From positions 558,001 to 622,000 of the forward strand of contig CANLEM010000001.1 of assembly GCA_947489685.1 (NCBI GenBank): a DNA stretch of 64,000 nucleotides, written 5' to 3'. This document shows, one piece after another, positions 18,126 through 26,914 of this stretch; positions within the stretch are counted from its first letter, which is position 1, and every line of letters begins with the position of its first letter. This DNA is from an uncultured Aquimarina sp. (GTDB lineage: Bacteria; Bacteroidota; Bacteroidia; Flavobacteriales; Flavobacteriaceae). A program made the translations under genes and the position numbers. Below the pieces are notes generated by a model. That model was not told the DNA's origin. It searched no databases and worked only from the letters and a program-made list of their open reading frames with translations.

Positions 18126-18579
18126 TTTGCCGTGGTTTTAAGAATTAGTATTTCAGTTAGTTTCGAATCCTAAAAACAGATATAGCGTTCATTCATTTGT
18201 TTAGAAACAGATTTTTGTATGGTATTCGTTTCTTACCTATTAGATGGCATAATCTTAATGATACTATGCTTGTTACGGGATTCTAAAATGTCGTGAGGTA
18301 GTGTCAAAAGAAACCATGTTCTTGTGTTTCTGTTGATTTTTCGATTTCAAAGATAGCACAGACTCTTTATGAAAAAAACGAACTTGAATAGAGTAAAAAC
18401 ATTATTATTTATAAGCAACTGATTATTAGTGTTTTATGTTTTTATTTAGCGTGATATACCTAATGTAAATGGGGTAATACACTGATTTTTAGATGGTTAA
18501 AAATCCTATACAAAATACGGGTATATATGATATATAATGCTAAGGAAAACCCATAATGATATATATCAATTATTTAAGT
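18126..18579 (-). other. 454-bp intergenic region, no gene seen
   Basis: No credible coding frame, RNA gene or strong terminator. The right end has an 8-bp hairpin (about 18484-18505, GATTTTTA/TAAAAATC) without a T-tract. The promoter of the M57 peptidase gene should lie in the left part. Confidence 0.5.
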
Positions 18580-20625
18580 CTAATCGTTAAAAATAAAAGC
18601 ACCTTTTTTATCGGTACGATGAAACTTGATATTACGTTTTTTGCAGGTTACGCCCCATTCATTTAAAAAACTTTTATAACTACTACCATCTGCAATAATT
18701 TGTTTGGGATGTAAAGTGTCTATAACACGGTCTAAATGTATTTTTGGAGAACCTGATAAAATTATAATATCTGGTTGTAGAGAAGTTATATTATATATTG
18801 AAGTACTATCTATAATTAGTATAGTATGCTCTTTGTATTGGTATATATTTTTTAATGGTAGAATACTGTCCCGATGACCAGCATTTTGGACAAGATAGTT
18901 TCCGAATAAAAAGTTTTGGGTATTCTTAGGGATATTCTTTTTGCTGTAAATTGCTAATCGTTGATTCTGAAATATGCCCAAAGTAGTATTTTGATTGGTG
19001 TGAAATACTATAAACTCTTCGTGGCGAGCGTTTTTTTGTTTTTCATAAATTAGAATACACATCAGTATACATAAACTAATTCCGACAGCATATACTTTCC
19101 TTTTTTCAAATTTCTTTATTGAAGCTATTATTGCAATAATGATGACATATAAAATAACAAGCATCCTCCATGAAAATGGGATATCAGTAATTAAAAATTC
19201 TTCTTGTTGTGCGATACGGCTAACAATCCAATTCATAAGATCAATACAACCACCAAAAAGATAAGCTATAATGTCAGGCAATAGATCTAATGAAGCTAAT
19301 AGAATTACTAAAATACCAAACCCTAATATGCCTCCCAAAAAAGGTATAATTAAAAGGTTAGATAAAAAAAATAGTGCTGGAAATTGATTGAAATAATATA
19401 AACTTAGTGGTAATATCCCTAATTGTGCAGAGATGGTAACGGTTAGTGTTTCCCATAGCTTTTGAGATATGTATATATTGGGTCGAAATAGATTAATCAA
19501 AGTTGGTTGTATCCAAACAATACCAAAAACGGCCAGATAACTAAGTTGAAACCCTACCGAAAACAGGTATAGAGGATAAAAACAGAGTAAAACAAACATA
19601 GAGATAAATAATGAGTTGTAAATACTTGTTTTGGATCTAATTTGCATACCAACGGCAATAAAAGAAAACATAGTTACTGCTCTAAGAATCGAAGGAGATA
19701 ACCCTGCAATTATTGCAAAAAACCAAAGCATAAGAATGGTCAAAATTAATTTTACGATTTTCCCTCTTTGCTTAAAACGCTGTAATGGGCTTAATATGAA
19801 GTTTAAAATCAATAATAAAATGCCCACATGTAAACCAGATACTGCCAGAATATGAATAGCTCCGGCATCTCGATAATCACCAAAGGTTTCTTGATCAATA
19901 TCTTGTTTTTGACCTAGGAGTAACGCATTGATAATAGACAATTGTTTTGGATTGAATGGATAGTTGTCAAGTTTTTGATTGATATATTTTCTAACGAGAT
20001 CCGCAAACCGAAAAACCGACCAGATACTTTTTTGGTTTGTAATAAGCCGCTCTGTTGGAATCGTGATTTGGTGATGTATGTACTTTTTTTCTAAGTGTTT
20101 TGAGTAATCAAATTGGTACGGGTTTAAAGGTTTAGAAATTTGTTTTATAGCAGTTACAGCAGTATAAGTATCACCAATATTTAGATCATTTTGAGAACTG
20201 CCTTTTTTTGTTCGAAGCAATACATTTCCATGAACCATTTTATCTTCGATTCGTAGGATAGAAATAATATATTTATTGTAGTACGTTGTGGATTTTAGTC
20301 GTTCCCGAATATAAAACCTCAGTCCAATAGGTTTTTCTGTAAATTCTTCAATTTGATAGGTGTAATGAGTAGTGAGACGACTTGGATTATGAATAGTAAC
20401 CAGAGTTGCTCCAAATGCGATAAACGTAATGATCATTATACATAAAAATTCGGATCCTTTGCTAAACATCTTTTTGGAACGTTTCCATGAAATGCCCAAT
20501 AGGCAAACAGAGATAAAAAAACTAAGTAAAAGTGCAGTGGTATGTATACGAAGGTAATATTCCAAAATAATACCAAATACGGTAGAAATCGTAATTATTA
20601 CAAATGGAACATTGAGGAGTTTCAC
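18580..20625 (-). CDS. comEC: ComEC/Rec2-family DNA uptake channel protein
   Basis: A 681-residue polytopic inner-membrane protein that carries single-stranded DNA across the membrane in natural transformation. It starts with hydrophobic helices and a DUF4131-type extracytoplasmic domain (about 25-190). The competence domain (about 220-490) contains the hallmark HILAVSGLHVGILL, and a C-terminal domain related to metallo-beta-lactamases (about 535-681) ends the protein. The C-terminal domain is short and lacks a clear HxHxDH motif, as in many Bacteroidota ComEC proteins. It is last in a minus-strand run behind an NlpC/P60 gene. Confidence 0.92.
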   Translation of the reverse strand: MKLLNVPFVIITISTVFGIILEYYLRIHTTALLLSFFISVCLLGISWKRSKKMFSKGSEFLCIMIITFIAFGATLVTIHNPSRLTTHYTYQIEEFTEKPIGLRFYIRERLKSTTYYNKYIISILRIEDKMVHGNVLLRTKKGSSQNDLNIGDTYTAVTAIKQISKPLNPYQFDYSKHLEKKYIHHQITIPTERLITNQKSIWSVFRFADLVRKYINQKLDNYPFNPKQLSIINALLLGQKQDIDQETFGDYRDAGAIHILAVSGLHVGILLLILNFILSPLQRFKQRGKIVKLILTILMLWFFAIIAGLSPSILRAVTMFSFIAVGMQIRSKTSIYNSLFISMFVLLCFYPLYLFSVGFQLSYLAVFGIVWIQPTLINLFRPNIYISQKLWETLTVTISAQLGILPLSLYYFNQFPALFFLSNLLIIPFLGGILGFGILVILLASLDLLPDIIAYLFGGCIDLMNWIVSRIAQQEEFLITDIPFSWRMLVILYVIIIAIIASIKKFEKRKVYAVGISLCILMCILIYEKQKNARHEEFIVFHTNQNTTLGIFQNQRLAIYSKKNIPKNTQNFLFGNYLVQNAGHRDSILPLKNIYQYKEHTILIIDSTSIYNITSLQPDIIILSGSPKIHLDRVIDTLHPKQIIADGSSYKSFLNEWGVTCKKRNIKFHRTDKKGAFIFND

Positions 20626-20658
20626 ATCAAATTATTATGATGCAATACTACGTTATGT

Positions 20659-20678
20659 GAGTTTCATTTTTTGAAACT
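20659..20678. repeat. GTTTCATTTTTTGAAAC hairpin repeat, copy 2
   Basis: A 20-base exact match to the sequence at 12805-12824, placed between the NlpC/P60 gene and comEC. It forms a 7-bp stem with a T-rich loop and may affect the stability or read-through of the comEC transcript. Confidence 0.55.
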
Positions 20679-20726
20679 GGTACTCTGTACGGATTTTTCG
20701 GCTTTTAGGCTTTTCGAGGAGTTTAG

Positions 20727-21251
20727 TTATAATACTCTTCGGGCACTTGTAAAGGCTTTATTCCAATAATTCTCATCAAGACTTGATATAATAACTCCCC
20801 GCGATGTTGATGCATGTATAAATTTGATTGTTCCTTTAACTTCGACAACCAAGCCAACATGTGAGATCACATTTTTTCGCTTATTGGTTTTAAAAAATAA
20901 TAAATCACCTACGCTCACTTTTTTCAGAGAAATAGCCTTGCCTTGTGTAGCCATGGTTCTGGATGTACGAGGAAGGATAATATTTTCTTTTTTGAAAGAA
21001 GTATATATTAAACCAGAACAATCCATCCCTTTTTTTGTAGTCCCACCATATTTATATCGAGTCCCACTAAAGGTTTTGGCATGCCCTATAATGCTTTTTA
21101 TTTTTTTATAATTTGGATTAGGAGGTCGTTTTGTGTTCGAAGGTTTTTCAGTTTTGTTAGAAATAACTGCTTTCCTTTTGGAGGTACTCCCGCAAGAATA
21201 GATCAAAAAACTCAATGTTGCAAGCAAGATGTAAGGCAATATTCTTTTCAT
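20727..21251 (-). CDS. NlpC/P60-family lipoprotein endopeptidase
   Basis: A 174-residue lipoprotein (lipobox IYSC, Cys20) with one NlpC/P60 domain. Catalytic residues are visible: Cys78 in MDCSGL, His131 in SHVGL and His146 in FIHAS, with the family motif GTRYKYGGTTKKGMDCSG. Such enzymes cut peptide stems of peptidoglycan (D-Glu to diamino acid bonds). It lies 11 bp downstream of lpxB on the same strand, so it is probably co-transcribed with surE and lpxB as envelope genes. Confidence 0.92.
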   Translation of the reverse strand: MKRILPYILLATLSFLIYSCGSTSKRKAVISNKTEKPSNTKRPPNPNYKKIKSIIGHAKTFSGTRYKYGGTTKKGMDCSGLIYTSFKKENIILPRTSRTMATQGKAISLKKVSVGDLLFFKTNKRKNVISHVGLVVEVKGTIKFIHASTSRGVIISSLDENYWNKAFTSARRVL

Positions 21252-21262
21252 TCCAAATGCTT

Positions 21263-22375
21263 TTATGTTATGGATTCTACAATAAGCCTTGCGGTTTTGT
21301 CATTGGCTCCTTTGCCGCCTAATTCTTTTTCGAGATCATAATAATCCAAAAACATTACGGCTCTCTTATAATCATCTATAATTTTGGTAAGTTCTTCTTT
21401 AAGTTTTTTTGTGTTAAAATCACCTTGTATGAGCTCGGTAACCACTGGTTTATCCATGATAAGATTTACCAATGATATATATTCGAGATTAATAACTCTC
21501 TTTGCAATTTGATACGAAATATAACTTCCTTTATAACATACCACCTCGGGTACCTTAAATAAAGCGGTTTCTAAAGTAGCCGTACCAGAGGTAACTAGTG
21601 CTGCGTTACTTAAACTTAACAAGTCATAAGTTTGATTCATGACCAAATGAACTCCTTCTTTTTTGATAAATGGGGTATAAAAAGAGGCATCTTGACTGGG
21701 AGCTCCGGCAATTACAAATTGATAATCCGGAAAATCATCGACAACAGTAAGCATAACTTCCAACATTTTTCGGATTTCCTGTTTTCTACTTCCAGGCAGT
21801 ATAGCTACAATAGGACGTTCGTCTAGATTGTGTAATTGCTTAAAAATCTCGGGCATAATTTGCTCGTGATCCACAATGGCATCGATTAATGGGTGGCCTA
21901 CAAAATGAACAGGAAAATTATGTTTATCTTCATAAAAAGACTTTTCAAACGGGAGAATAACATACATCATGTCTACACACCTTTTGATGGTTTTGATTCT
22001 ACCTTCTTTCCAGGCCCATATTTGCGGCGAAATGTAATAATGAGTTTTAAACCCTTTTTGTTTTGCCCAATCTGCAATTCTAAGATTAAATCCGGGATAA
22101 TCAATAAAAACGATAGCATCGGGATTATAAGACAGAATATCTTTTTTGCAGGTTTTTATATTTTTGAGAATTGTAAAAATATTCAGTAATACTTCTACAA
22201 ATCCCATAAACGCAAGATCTTTATAATGCTTTACCATCGATCCTCCAACAGCTTGCATAAGATCTCCACCCCAAAATCTAAATTCTGCTTCGGGGTCTTC
22301 AATACGAATAGATTTCATAAGATTGGCACCGTGTAAATCACCAGATGCTTCTCCTGCAATAAGATAGTATTTCAT
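21263..22375 (-). CDS. lpxB: Lipid-A-disaccharide synthase
   Basis: A 370-residue GT19 glycosyltransferase that joins UDP-2,3-diacylglucosamine and lipid X to form the lipid A disaccharide at the cytoplasmic face of the inner membrane. The N-terminus YLIAGEASGDLHGA is diagnostic, followed by FWGGDLMQAVGG, PGFNLRIADW, YYISPQIWAWKEGR and LPGSRKQEI. Length is normal. It follows surE and a small membrane protein in the same direction, an arrangement known in flavobacteria. Confidence 0.96.
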   Translation of the reverse strand: MKYYLIAGEASGDLHGANLMKSIRIEDPEAEFRFWGGDLMQAVGGSMVKHYKDLAFMGFVEVLLNIFTILKNIKTCKKDILSYNPDAIVFIDYPGFNLRIADWAKQKGFKTHYYISPQIWAWKEGRIKTIKRCVDMMYVILPFEKSFYEDKHNFPVHFVGHPLIDAIVDHEQIMPEIFKQLHNLDERPIVAILPGSRKQEIRKMLEVMLTVVDDFPDYQFVIAGAPSQDASFYTPFIKKEGVHLVMNQTYDLLSLSNAALVTSGTATLETALFKVPEVVCYKGSYISYQIAKRVINLEYISLVNLIMDKPVVTELIQGDFNTKKLKEELTKIIDDYKRAVMFLDYYDLEKELGGKGANDKTARLIVESIT

Positions 22376-22414
22376 GTATTCAGTTCATCAAATAAATGGT
22401 TACATTATAATGGG

Positions 22415-22711
22415 TCACCCAAATTTACTAATTGCAATGCAAATAGCTGCAATAAGTGTAGCAAGAAGTACGCCACGAGCACGATAAATGTTATTTTTTT
22501 TTATAAATAAAAAAAATGCAATCAGATTAGGGATTGCTCCCAAAACAATAAGACTACCAAAAGAATCATTTTCTAGAGATGCTTTAATAGTCTCGGTAAA
22601 GGATAAATCTTGTGAGCTTAGTGCCGAAAAAATAAATACGCAAAGTATAAAACCAATACTGTTTGCAATTAAACCTATAAGTAAGCCTATTCCTATTTCT
22701 TTTTTAATCAT
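22415..22711 (-). CDS. Small membrane protein between surE and lpxB
   Basis: A 98-residue protein with three or four hydrophobic segments (for example IGLLIGLIANSIGFILCVFI and GVLLATLIAAICIAIS). Its start overlaps the end of surE by 8 bp, showing translational coupling. No function is recognised. Confidence 0.75.
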   Translation of the reverse strand: MIKKEIGIGLLIGLIANSIGFILCVFIFSALSSQDLSFTETIKASLENDSFGSLIVLGAIPNLIAFFLFIKKNNIYRARGVLLATLIAAICIAISKFG

Positions 22712-23486
22712 GTAGAGACCAGTTGTTTAATTCTTGAATAAAATGATGAGCGGTAAGGTCAAATTGAGTTGGAACCACAGAAACATATCCTTGTTTTAGT
22801 GCCCATTCATCTGTGTCTTCGCCTTTGTCTTCGTTAATAAATTTCCCTGAAAGCCAGTAATATTTTCTACCCATAGGGTTTATTCTTTTATCAAACTCTT
22901 CGACCCAATGTGCATTTGCCTGTCTGCAAATTTTAATGCCTTTTATTTTATCAGCAGGTAACCTTGGGATATTCACGTTTAACACAATGCCTTTAGGTAA
23001 TCCGTTATGAAGTACGTTTTCTACAACAGTACGAACATATTTTTTACTGGGTTCAAAATTAGCATCCATTCCATAATCACATAATGAAAACCCAATGGCA
23101 GGAATTCCTTCAATACCGGCTTCTACTGCAGCACTCATTGTGCCAGAATAAATAACATTTATGGCAGAATTGGATCCGTGGTTAATACCGCTAACGCATA
23201 AATCTGGTTTTCTGTCCATAATCTGCCGAGCTGCCATTTTTACACAATCTGCAGGAGTTCCCGAACAACTATATTCTTTTTGCGGAGCGTTTTTATCAAT
23301 AACTATTGGATCACAATAAAGAGTATTGTTTACCGTAATAGCATGTCCCATACCACTTTGTGGACTATCGGGAGCTACCACAAATACATCTCCAATTTCA
23401 TTCATTACACTAATGAGAGCCCGTATTCCTGGCGCAGTAATTCCATCATCGTTCGTAACCAATATTAATGGTCTTTTTTGGGCCAT
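22704..23486 (-). CDS. surE: 5'/3'-nucleotidase SurE
   Basis: A 260-residue metal-dependent nucleoside monophosphatase linked to survival in stationary phase. The N-terminal signature ILVTNDDGITAPGI carries the metal ligands Asp13 and Asp14. VVAPDSPQSGMGHAIT and VSGINHGSNSAINVIYSGTMSAA are the other conserved SurE blocks. First gene of the surE / small membrane protein / lpxB / NlpC-P60 run on the minus strand, divergent from the Tsp protease. Confidence 0.96.
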   Translation of the reverse strand: MAQKRPLILVTNDDGITAPGIRALISVMNEIGDVFVVAPDSPQSGMGHAITVNNTLYCDPIVIDKNAPQKEYSCSGTPADCVKMAARQIMDRKPDLCVSGINHGSNSAINVIYSGTMSAAVEAGIEGIPAIGFSLCDYGMDANFEPSKKYVRTVVENVLHNGLPKGIVLNVNIPRLPADKIKGIKICRQANAHWVEEFDKRINPMGRKYYWLSGKFINEDKGEDTDEWALKQGYVSVVPTQFDLTAHHFIQELNNWSLHD

Positions 23487-23656
23487 AGCTTAGAATTTTT
23501 ATGCTGGTAAAAATACACTTTTTTTATACGAAATGTAGGTAATAGAAAGAGTAACGTGTAATATTAGTTCATTTAAGAAAAATTTAGTATTATTACGGGT
23601 AATTGGCATGATTTTTAATGTATTTTGCCAGAAACCCTAAATTTTATTTTAAGCGT

Positions 23657-25792
23657 ATGAAAAAGAGTTTTTTGATTTTGATGCTTACCGTGATTGTTTC
23701 GGCTGCCTCTTGTAGTTTTACTTCTAAAGTTGAAAATGATCCGGATAAAGACAAATTACTAATTGATTTAATAAGTTATGTCTTAGGAAAAGGGCATTAT
23801 GATGCGAAGGATATTAATGATGATTTCTCTAAAGAAGTTTTTTCTGATTATGTAGATGCTTTGGACCCATTGAAACGTTATTTTTATCAAAGTGATATAG
23901 ATGAGTTCAAAGATTATGAGAAACTCATAGATGATGAGATAAGAAATAAAGAAATTACTTTTTTCAATTTAACCTATCAACGTTTACAGCAAAGAATGAC
24001 AGAAGCTAGAACGTTGTATAAAGAAATTCTTGACACTCCTTTTAATTTTGGTAAAGACGAAATGATCGATACAGATTATGAGAATCTTGCTTATGTGAAG
24101 AATAAAAAGGAAATGAAAGATCGTTGGAGATTACAACTTAAATTCAATGCATTATCTAGTTATTACGATAAAGTTGAAGAACAACTAGATTCTGTTACAC
24201 AAAACAAAGACTATAAAAGAAAAACTTCGGTTGCTCTCGAAGGAGAAGCACGTGATATTACAAAATCTTCGTTACAAGAATATTTTGAATTTGCAGATGA
24301 TCTGGAGCGTAAGGATTGGTTTTCAATTTATATCAACTCTATAGTCGAGGAGTTTGATCCGCATACCTACTATTTTGCACCGCAAGATAAAGATCGTTTT
24401 GATATTGCTATGTCTGGTAAATTAGAAGGAATAGGAGCTAGACTTCAAAAGAAAAATGATAATGTAAAGATTATTGAAATTATTTCTGGAGGACCAGCCT
24501 GGAGAGGTAATAAGGTAGAAGTGGGAGATTTTATCATGAAGGTAAAACAAGAAGAGGAAGAAGAACCAGTAAGTATAGTAGGAATGCGCTTGGATGATGC
24601 CGTAAGTCTAATTAAAGGCCCAAAAGGTACCAAGGTTACGCTTACTGTTAAAAAAGTGGATGGAACTACAGAAAATATAGAAATAGTAAGAGATGTAGTA
24701 GAACTCGAAGAGACTTATGCCAAATCATCTGTTGTTAAAAAGAATGACAAAACATTTGGAGTGATTAACCTACCTAAGTTTTATTTTAATATGCAGGATT
24801 ACAATCAGCGTAATGCCGCAAAAGATGTAAAACAAGAAATTATCAGGCTTAAAGAACAAGACATGGATGGTCTGGTTGTAGATTTAAGAGATAATGGAGG
24901 AGGATCATTACAAACAGTAGTTGATATCGCTGGTCTATTTATAGAAAAAGGACCTGTTGTACAAGTAAGAACAAAAGGAGAATCTCCAGAGGTACTTAGT
25001 GATAAAGATAGAAACATACTGTGGGATGGTCCATTAGTGATTTTGGTAAATGAATTATCGGCTTCTGCCTCTGAAATATTAGCGGCAGCAATGCAAGATT
25101 ATAAAAGAGCAATTATTATAGGAAGCAAACAAACTTATGGTAAAGGTACTGTACAAAATGTAATGGATCTTAATCGATGGATGCGCAGTAATGATTTTGG
25201 CGACCTTGGAGCCTTAAAACTTACTACTCAAAAGTTTTATAGAGTTAATGGTGGTTCTACACAATTAGAAGGTGTAAAAAGTGATGTTGTGGTTCCGGAT
25301 AGATATAGCTATATAGATATCGGCGAGAAAGATCAGGAAAACCCATTACCTTGGGATAAAATTGCAGCTGCAGATTATGATCTTTGGGATGGGTATATAG
25401 ATTTTAACCAAACCATTACTAATAGTAAAGAAAGAATGTCCAAAAATGATCAATTAAAACTGATCGAGGAAAACGCAAAATGGGTAAGACAAAAAAGAGA
25501 CATAGATCGCTACTCTTTACAATATGATAAGTATAAAGCCAATATAGAGCTTAACGAAAAACAAGCAGAACGCTTTGATGCTATAAATGACTATAAAACA
25601 AATCTTACTTTTGAGTCATTACCTTACGAGAAGCAATTGATAAAGACAGATACTGTTTTGGCCGAGAAAAGGAAAAGATGGCATAAAAGTCTTAGTAAAG
25701 ATGTATATGTAGAGGAAGCCATTAGTGTACTTGAGGATTTAAAAATCAATAATATTAGAAGATCCAAAAACCCTCTTTCATTGAAGAATTAA
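23657..25792 (+). CDS. prc: Carboxy-terminal processing protease (Tsp/Prc, S41)
   Basis: A 711-residue periplasmic lipoprotein protease that degrades proteins from their C-termini. The start chosen is the ATG at 23657, giving a lipoprotein signal (AASC, Cys19). An upstream in-frame ATG at 23618 lies on a likely promoter (TATTTTG at 23621-23627 with TTG 18 bp before). Domains: a helical Tsp N-terminal region, a PDZ domain (about 230-325), the S41 catalytic domain with the Ser in SASASE and the Lys in TYGKGTVQ at the same spacing as E. coli Prc, and a C-terminal DUF3340-type region. The ABC permease starts 5 bp after its stop. Confidence 0.93.
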   Translation: MKKSFLILMLTVIVSAASCSFTSKVENDPDKDKLLIDLISYVLGKGHYDAKDINDDFSKEVFSDYVDALDPLKRYFYQSDIDEFKDYEKLIDDEIRNKEITFFNLTYQRLQQRMTEARTLYKEILDTPFNFGKDEMIDTDYENLAYVKNKKEMKDRWRLQLKFNALSSYYDKVEEQLDSVTQNKDYKRKTSVALEGEARDITKSSLQEYFEFADDLERKDWFSIYINSIVEEFDPHTYYFAPQDKDRFDIAMSGKLEGIGARLQKKNDNVKIIEIISGGPAWRGNKVEVGDFIMKVKQEEEEEPVSIVGMRLDDAVSLIKGPKGTKVTLTVKKVDGTTENIEIVRDVVELEETYAKSSVVKKNDKTFGVINLPKFYFNMQDYNQRNAAKDVKQEIIRLKEQDMDGLVVDLRDNGGGSLQTVVDIAGLFIEKGPVVQVRTKGESPEVLSDKDRNILWDGPLVILVNELSASASEILAAAMQDYKRAIIIGSKQTYGKGTVQNVMDLNRWMRSNDFGDLGALKLTTQKFYRVNGGSTQLEGVKSDVVVPDRYSYIDIGEKDQENPLPWDKIAAADYDLWDGYIDFNQTITNSKERMSKNDQLKLIEENAKWVRQKRDIDRYSLQYDKYKANIELNEKQAERFDAINDYKTNLTFESLPYEKQLIKTDTVLAEKRKRWHKSLSKDVYVEEAISVLEDLKINNIRRSKNPLSLKN

Positions 25793-25797
25793 GGCTA

Positions 25798-26910
25798 ATG
25801 CCAGAGATAAAATCAAACTCTTTAAGTAAACTAGCGCTCCAAAAATTCAAGAAGAATTTTTGGGGCGTTTTGAGTTTTTATTTTATTGTTTTTTGTGCTT
25901 TTGTTGCAGTGTTTGCATATGTTTTGGCTCCGGATAACTCAAAAAATGCAAATCAAATGCACTTGTCTATTCACTCCAAACCTCCGGGGTTTAAAGTTAA
26001 GATGTTAACGATACCCTCTCAGGAAATCTCGGATGATAGTTTTTTAAGTAAAGTTTTTTTTGGTGAGCAAAACACGGATAATGAAATTCCTATTGATCGA
26101 TTTGAGGTAACAGACAATATGTTAAAGGTTTACCCATATAGCGAAGAAGATGTTGTAGGAATCCCAAAAATGATCCCATTGCGGAGTTTCCCAAAAGAAC
26201 TTTCAGTTAGTGAAATTACAAATCAATTTATAAGTCCCAAAACATTTATATTAGGAACTGATAAATACGGAAGAGATTTATTAAGTAGAATGTTGGTGGG
26301 TATTCGTATTTCGTTTTCTATTGGTTTTGTAGCCGTATTGATCTCCTTAATTTTGGGGATATCCTTAGGTGCAGCGGCTGGGTATTTTGGGGGAAAAGTA
26401 GATATAGTTATTATGTGGTTGATTAATGTTACCTGGTCTATCCCCACATTATTATTGGTTATAGCCATCACACTAGCGCTCGGAAAAGGATTTTGGCAGG
26501 TTTTTATAGCAGTAGGTTTAACAATGTGGGTAGAGGTTGCCAGAGTGGTCAGGGGGCAAGTGCTTAGTGTAAAGCAAATGCAATATGTAACGGCTGCAAG
26601 AGCACTGGGCTTTACTAATTTTAGAATTATTACCAAACACATACTTCCCAATAGCCTTGCACCGGTAATCGTTATTTCTGCGGCCAATTTTGCCGGAGCT
26701 ATCCTAATAGAAAGTGGACTTAGCTTTTTAGGAATAGGAGCCCAACCACCCATGCCAAGTTGGGGAGCAATGATCAAAGATCATTACTCTTATATTATTT
26801 TGGGCAAAGCTTACCTCGCTATTATCCCTGGATTAGGTATTATGAGTCTTGTTATGGCTTTTATGTTAATAGGTAATGCACTTAGAGATGCATTAGATGT
26901 TAAAGGGTAA
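25798..26910 (+). CDS. ABC transporter permease, DppC/OppC type
   Basis: A 370-residue inner-membrane permease. An N-terminal membrane helix (about 22-44) is followed by an unusually long extracytoplasmic segment (about 45-145). Then comes the core BPD_transp_1 domain with five helices and the cytoplasmic EAA-type loop ARALGFTNFRIITKHILPNSLAP that docks on the ATPase. The family imports peptides, nickel or similar small solutes. No ATPase or binding-protein gene is adjacent, so its partners must lie elsewhere. It is tightly linked to the prc gene. Confidence 0.9.
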   Translation: MPEIKSNSLSKLALQKFKKNFWGVLSFYFIVFCAFVAVFAYVLAPDNSKNANQMHLSIHSKPPGFKVKMLTIPSQEISDDSFLSKVFFGEQNTDNEIPIDRFEVTDNMLKVYPYSEEDVVGIPKMIPLRSFPKELSVSEITNQFISPKTFILGTDKYGRDLLSRMLVGIRISFSIGFVAVLISLILGISLGAAAGYFGGKVDIVIMWLINVTWSIPTLLLVIAITLALGKGFWQVFIAVGLTMWVEVARVVRGQVLSVKQMQYVTAARALGFTNFRIITKHILPNSLAPVIVISAANFAGAILIESGLSFLGIGAQPPMPSWGAMIKDHYSYIILGKAYLAIIPGLGIMSLVMAFMLIGNALRDALDVKG

Positions 26911-26914
26911 TTTT

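Noticed and set aside
26223..26777. A 184-codon open frame antisense to the ABC permease gene
   Set aside because: It mirrors the codon structure of a well-supported permease gene on the other strand; the translated product has no recognisable features.
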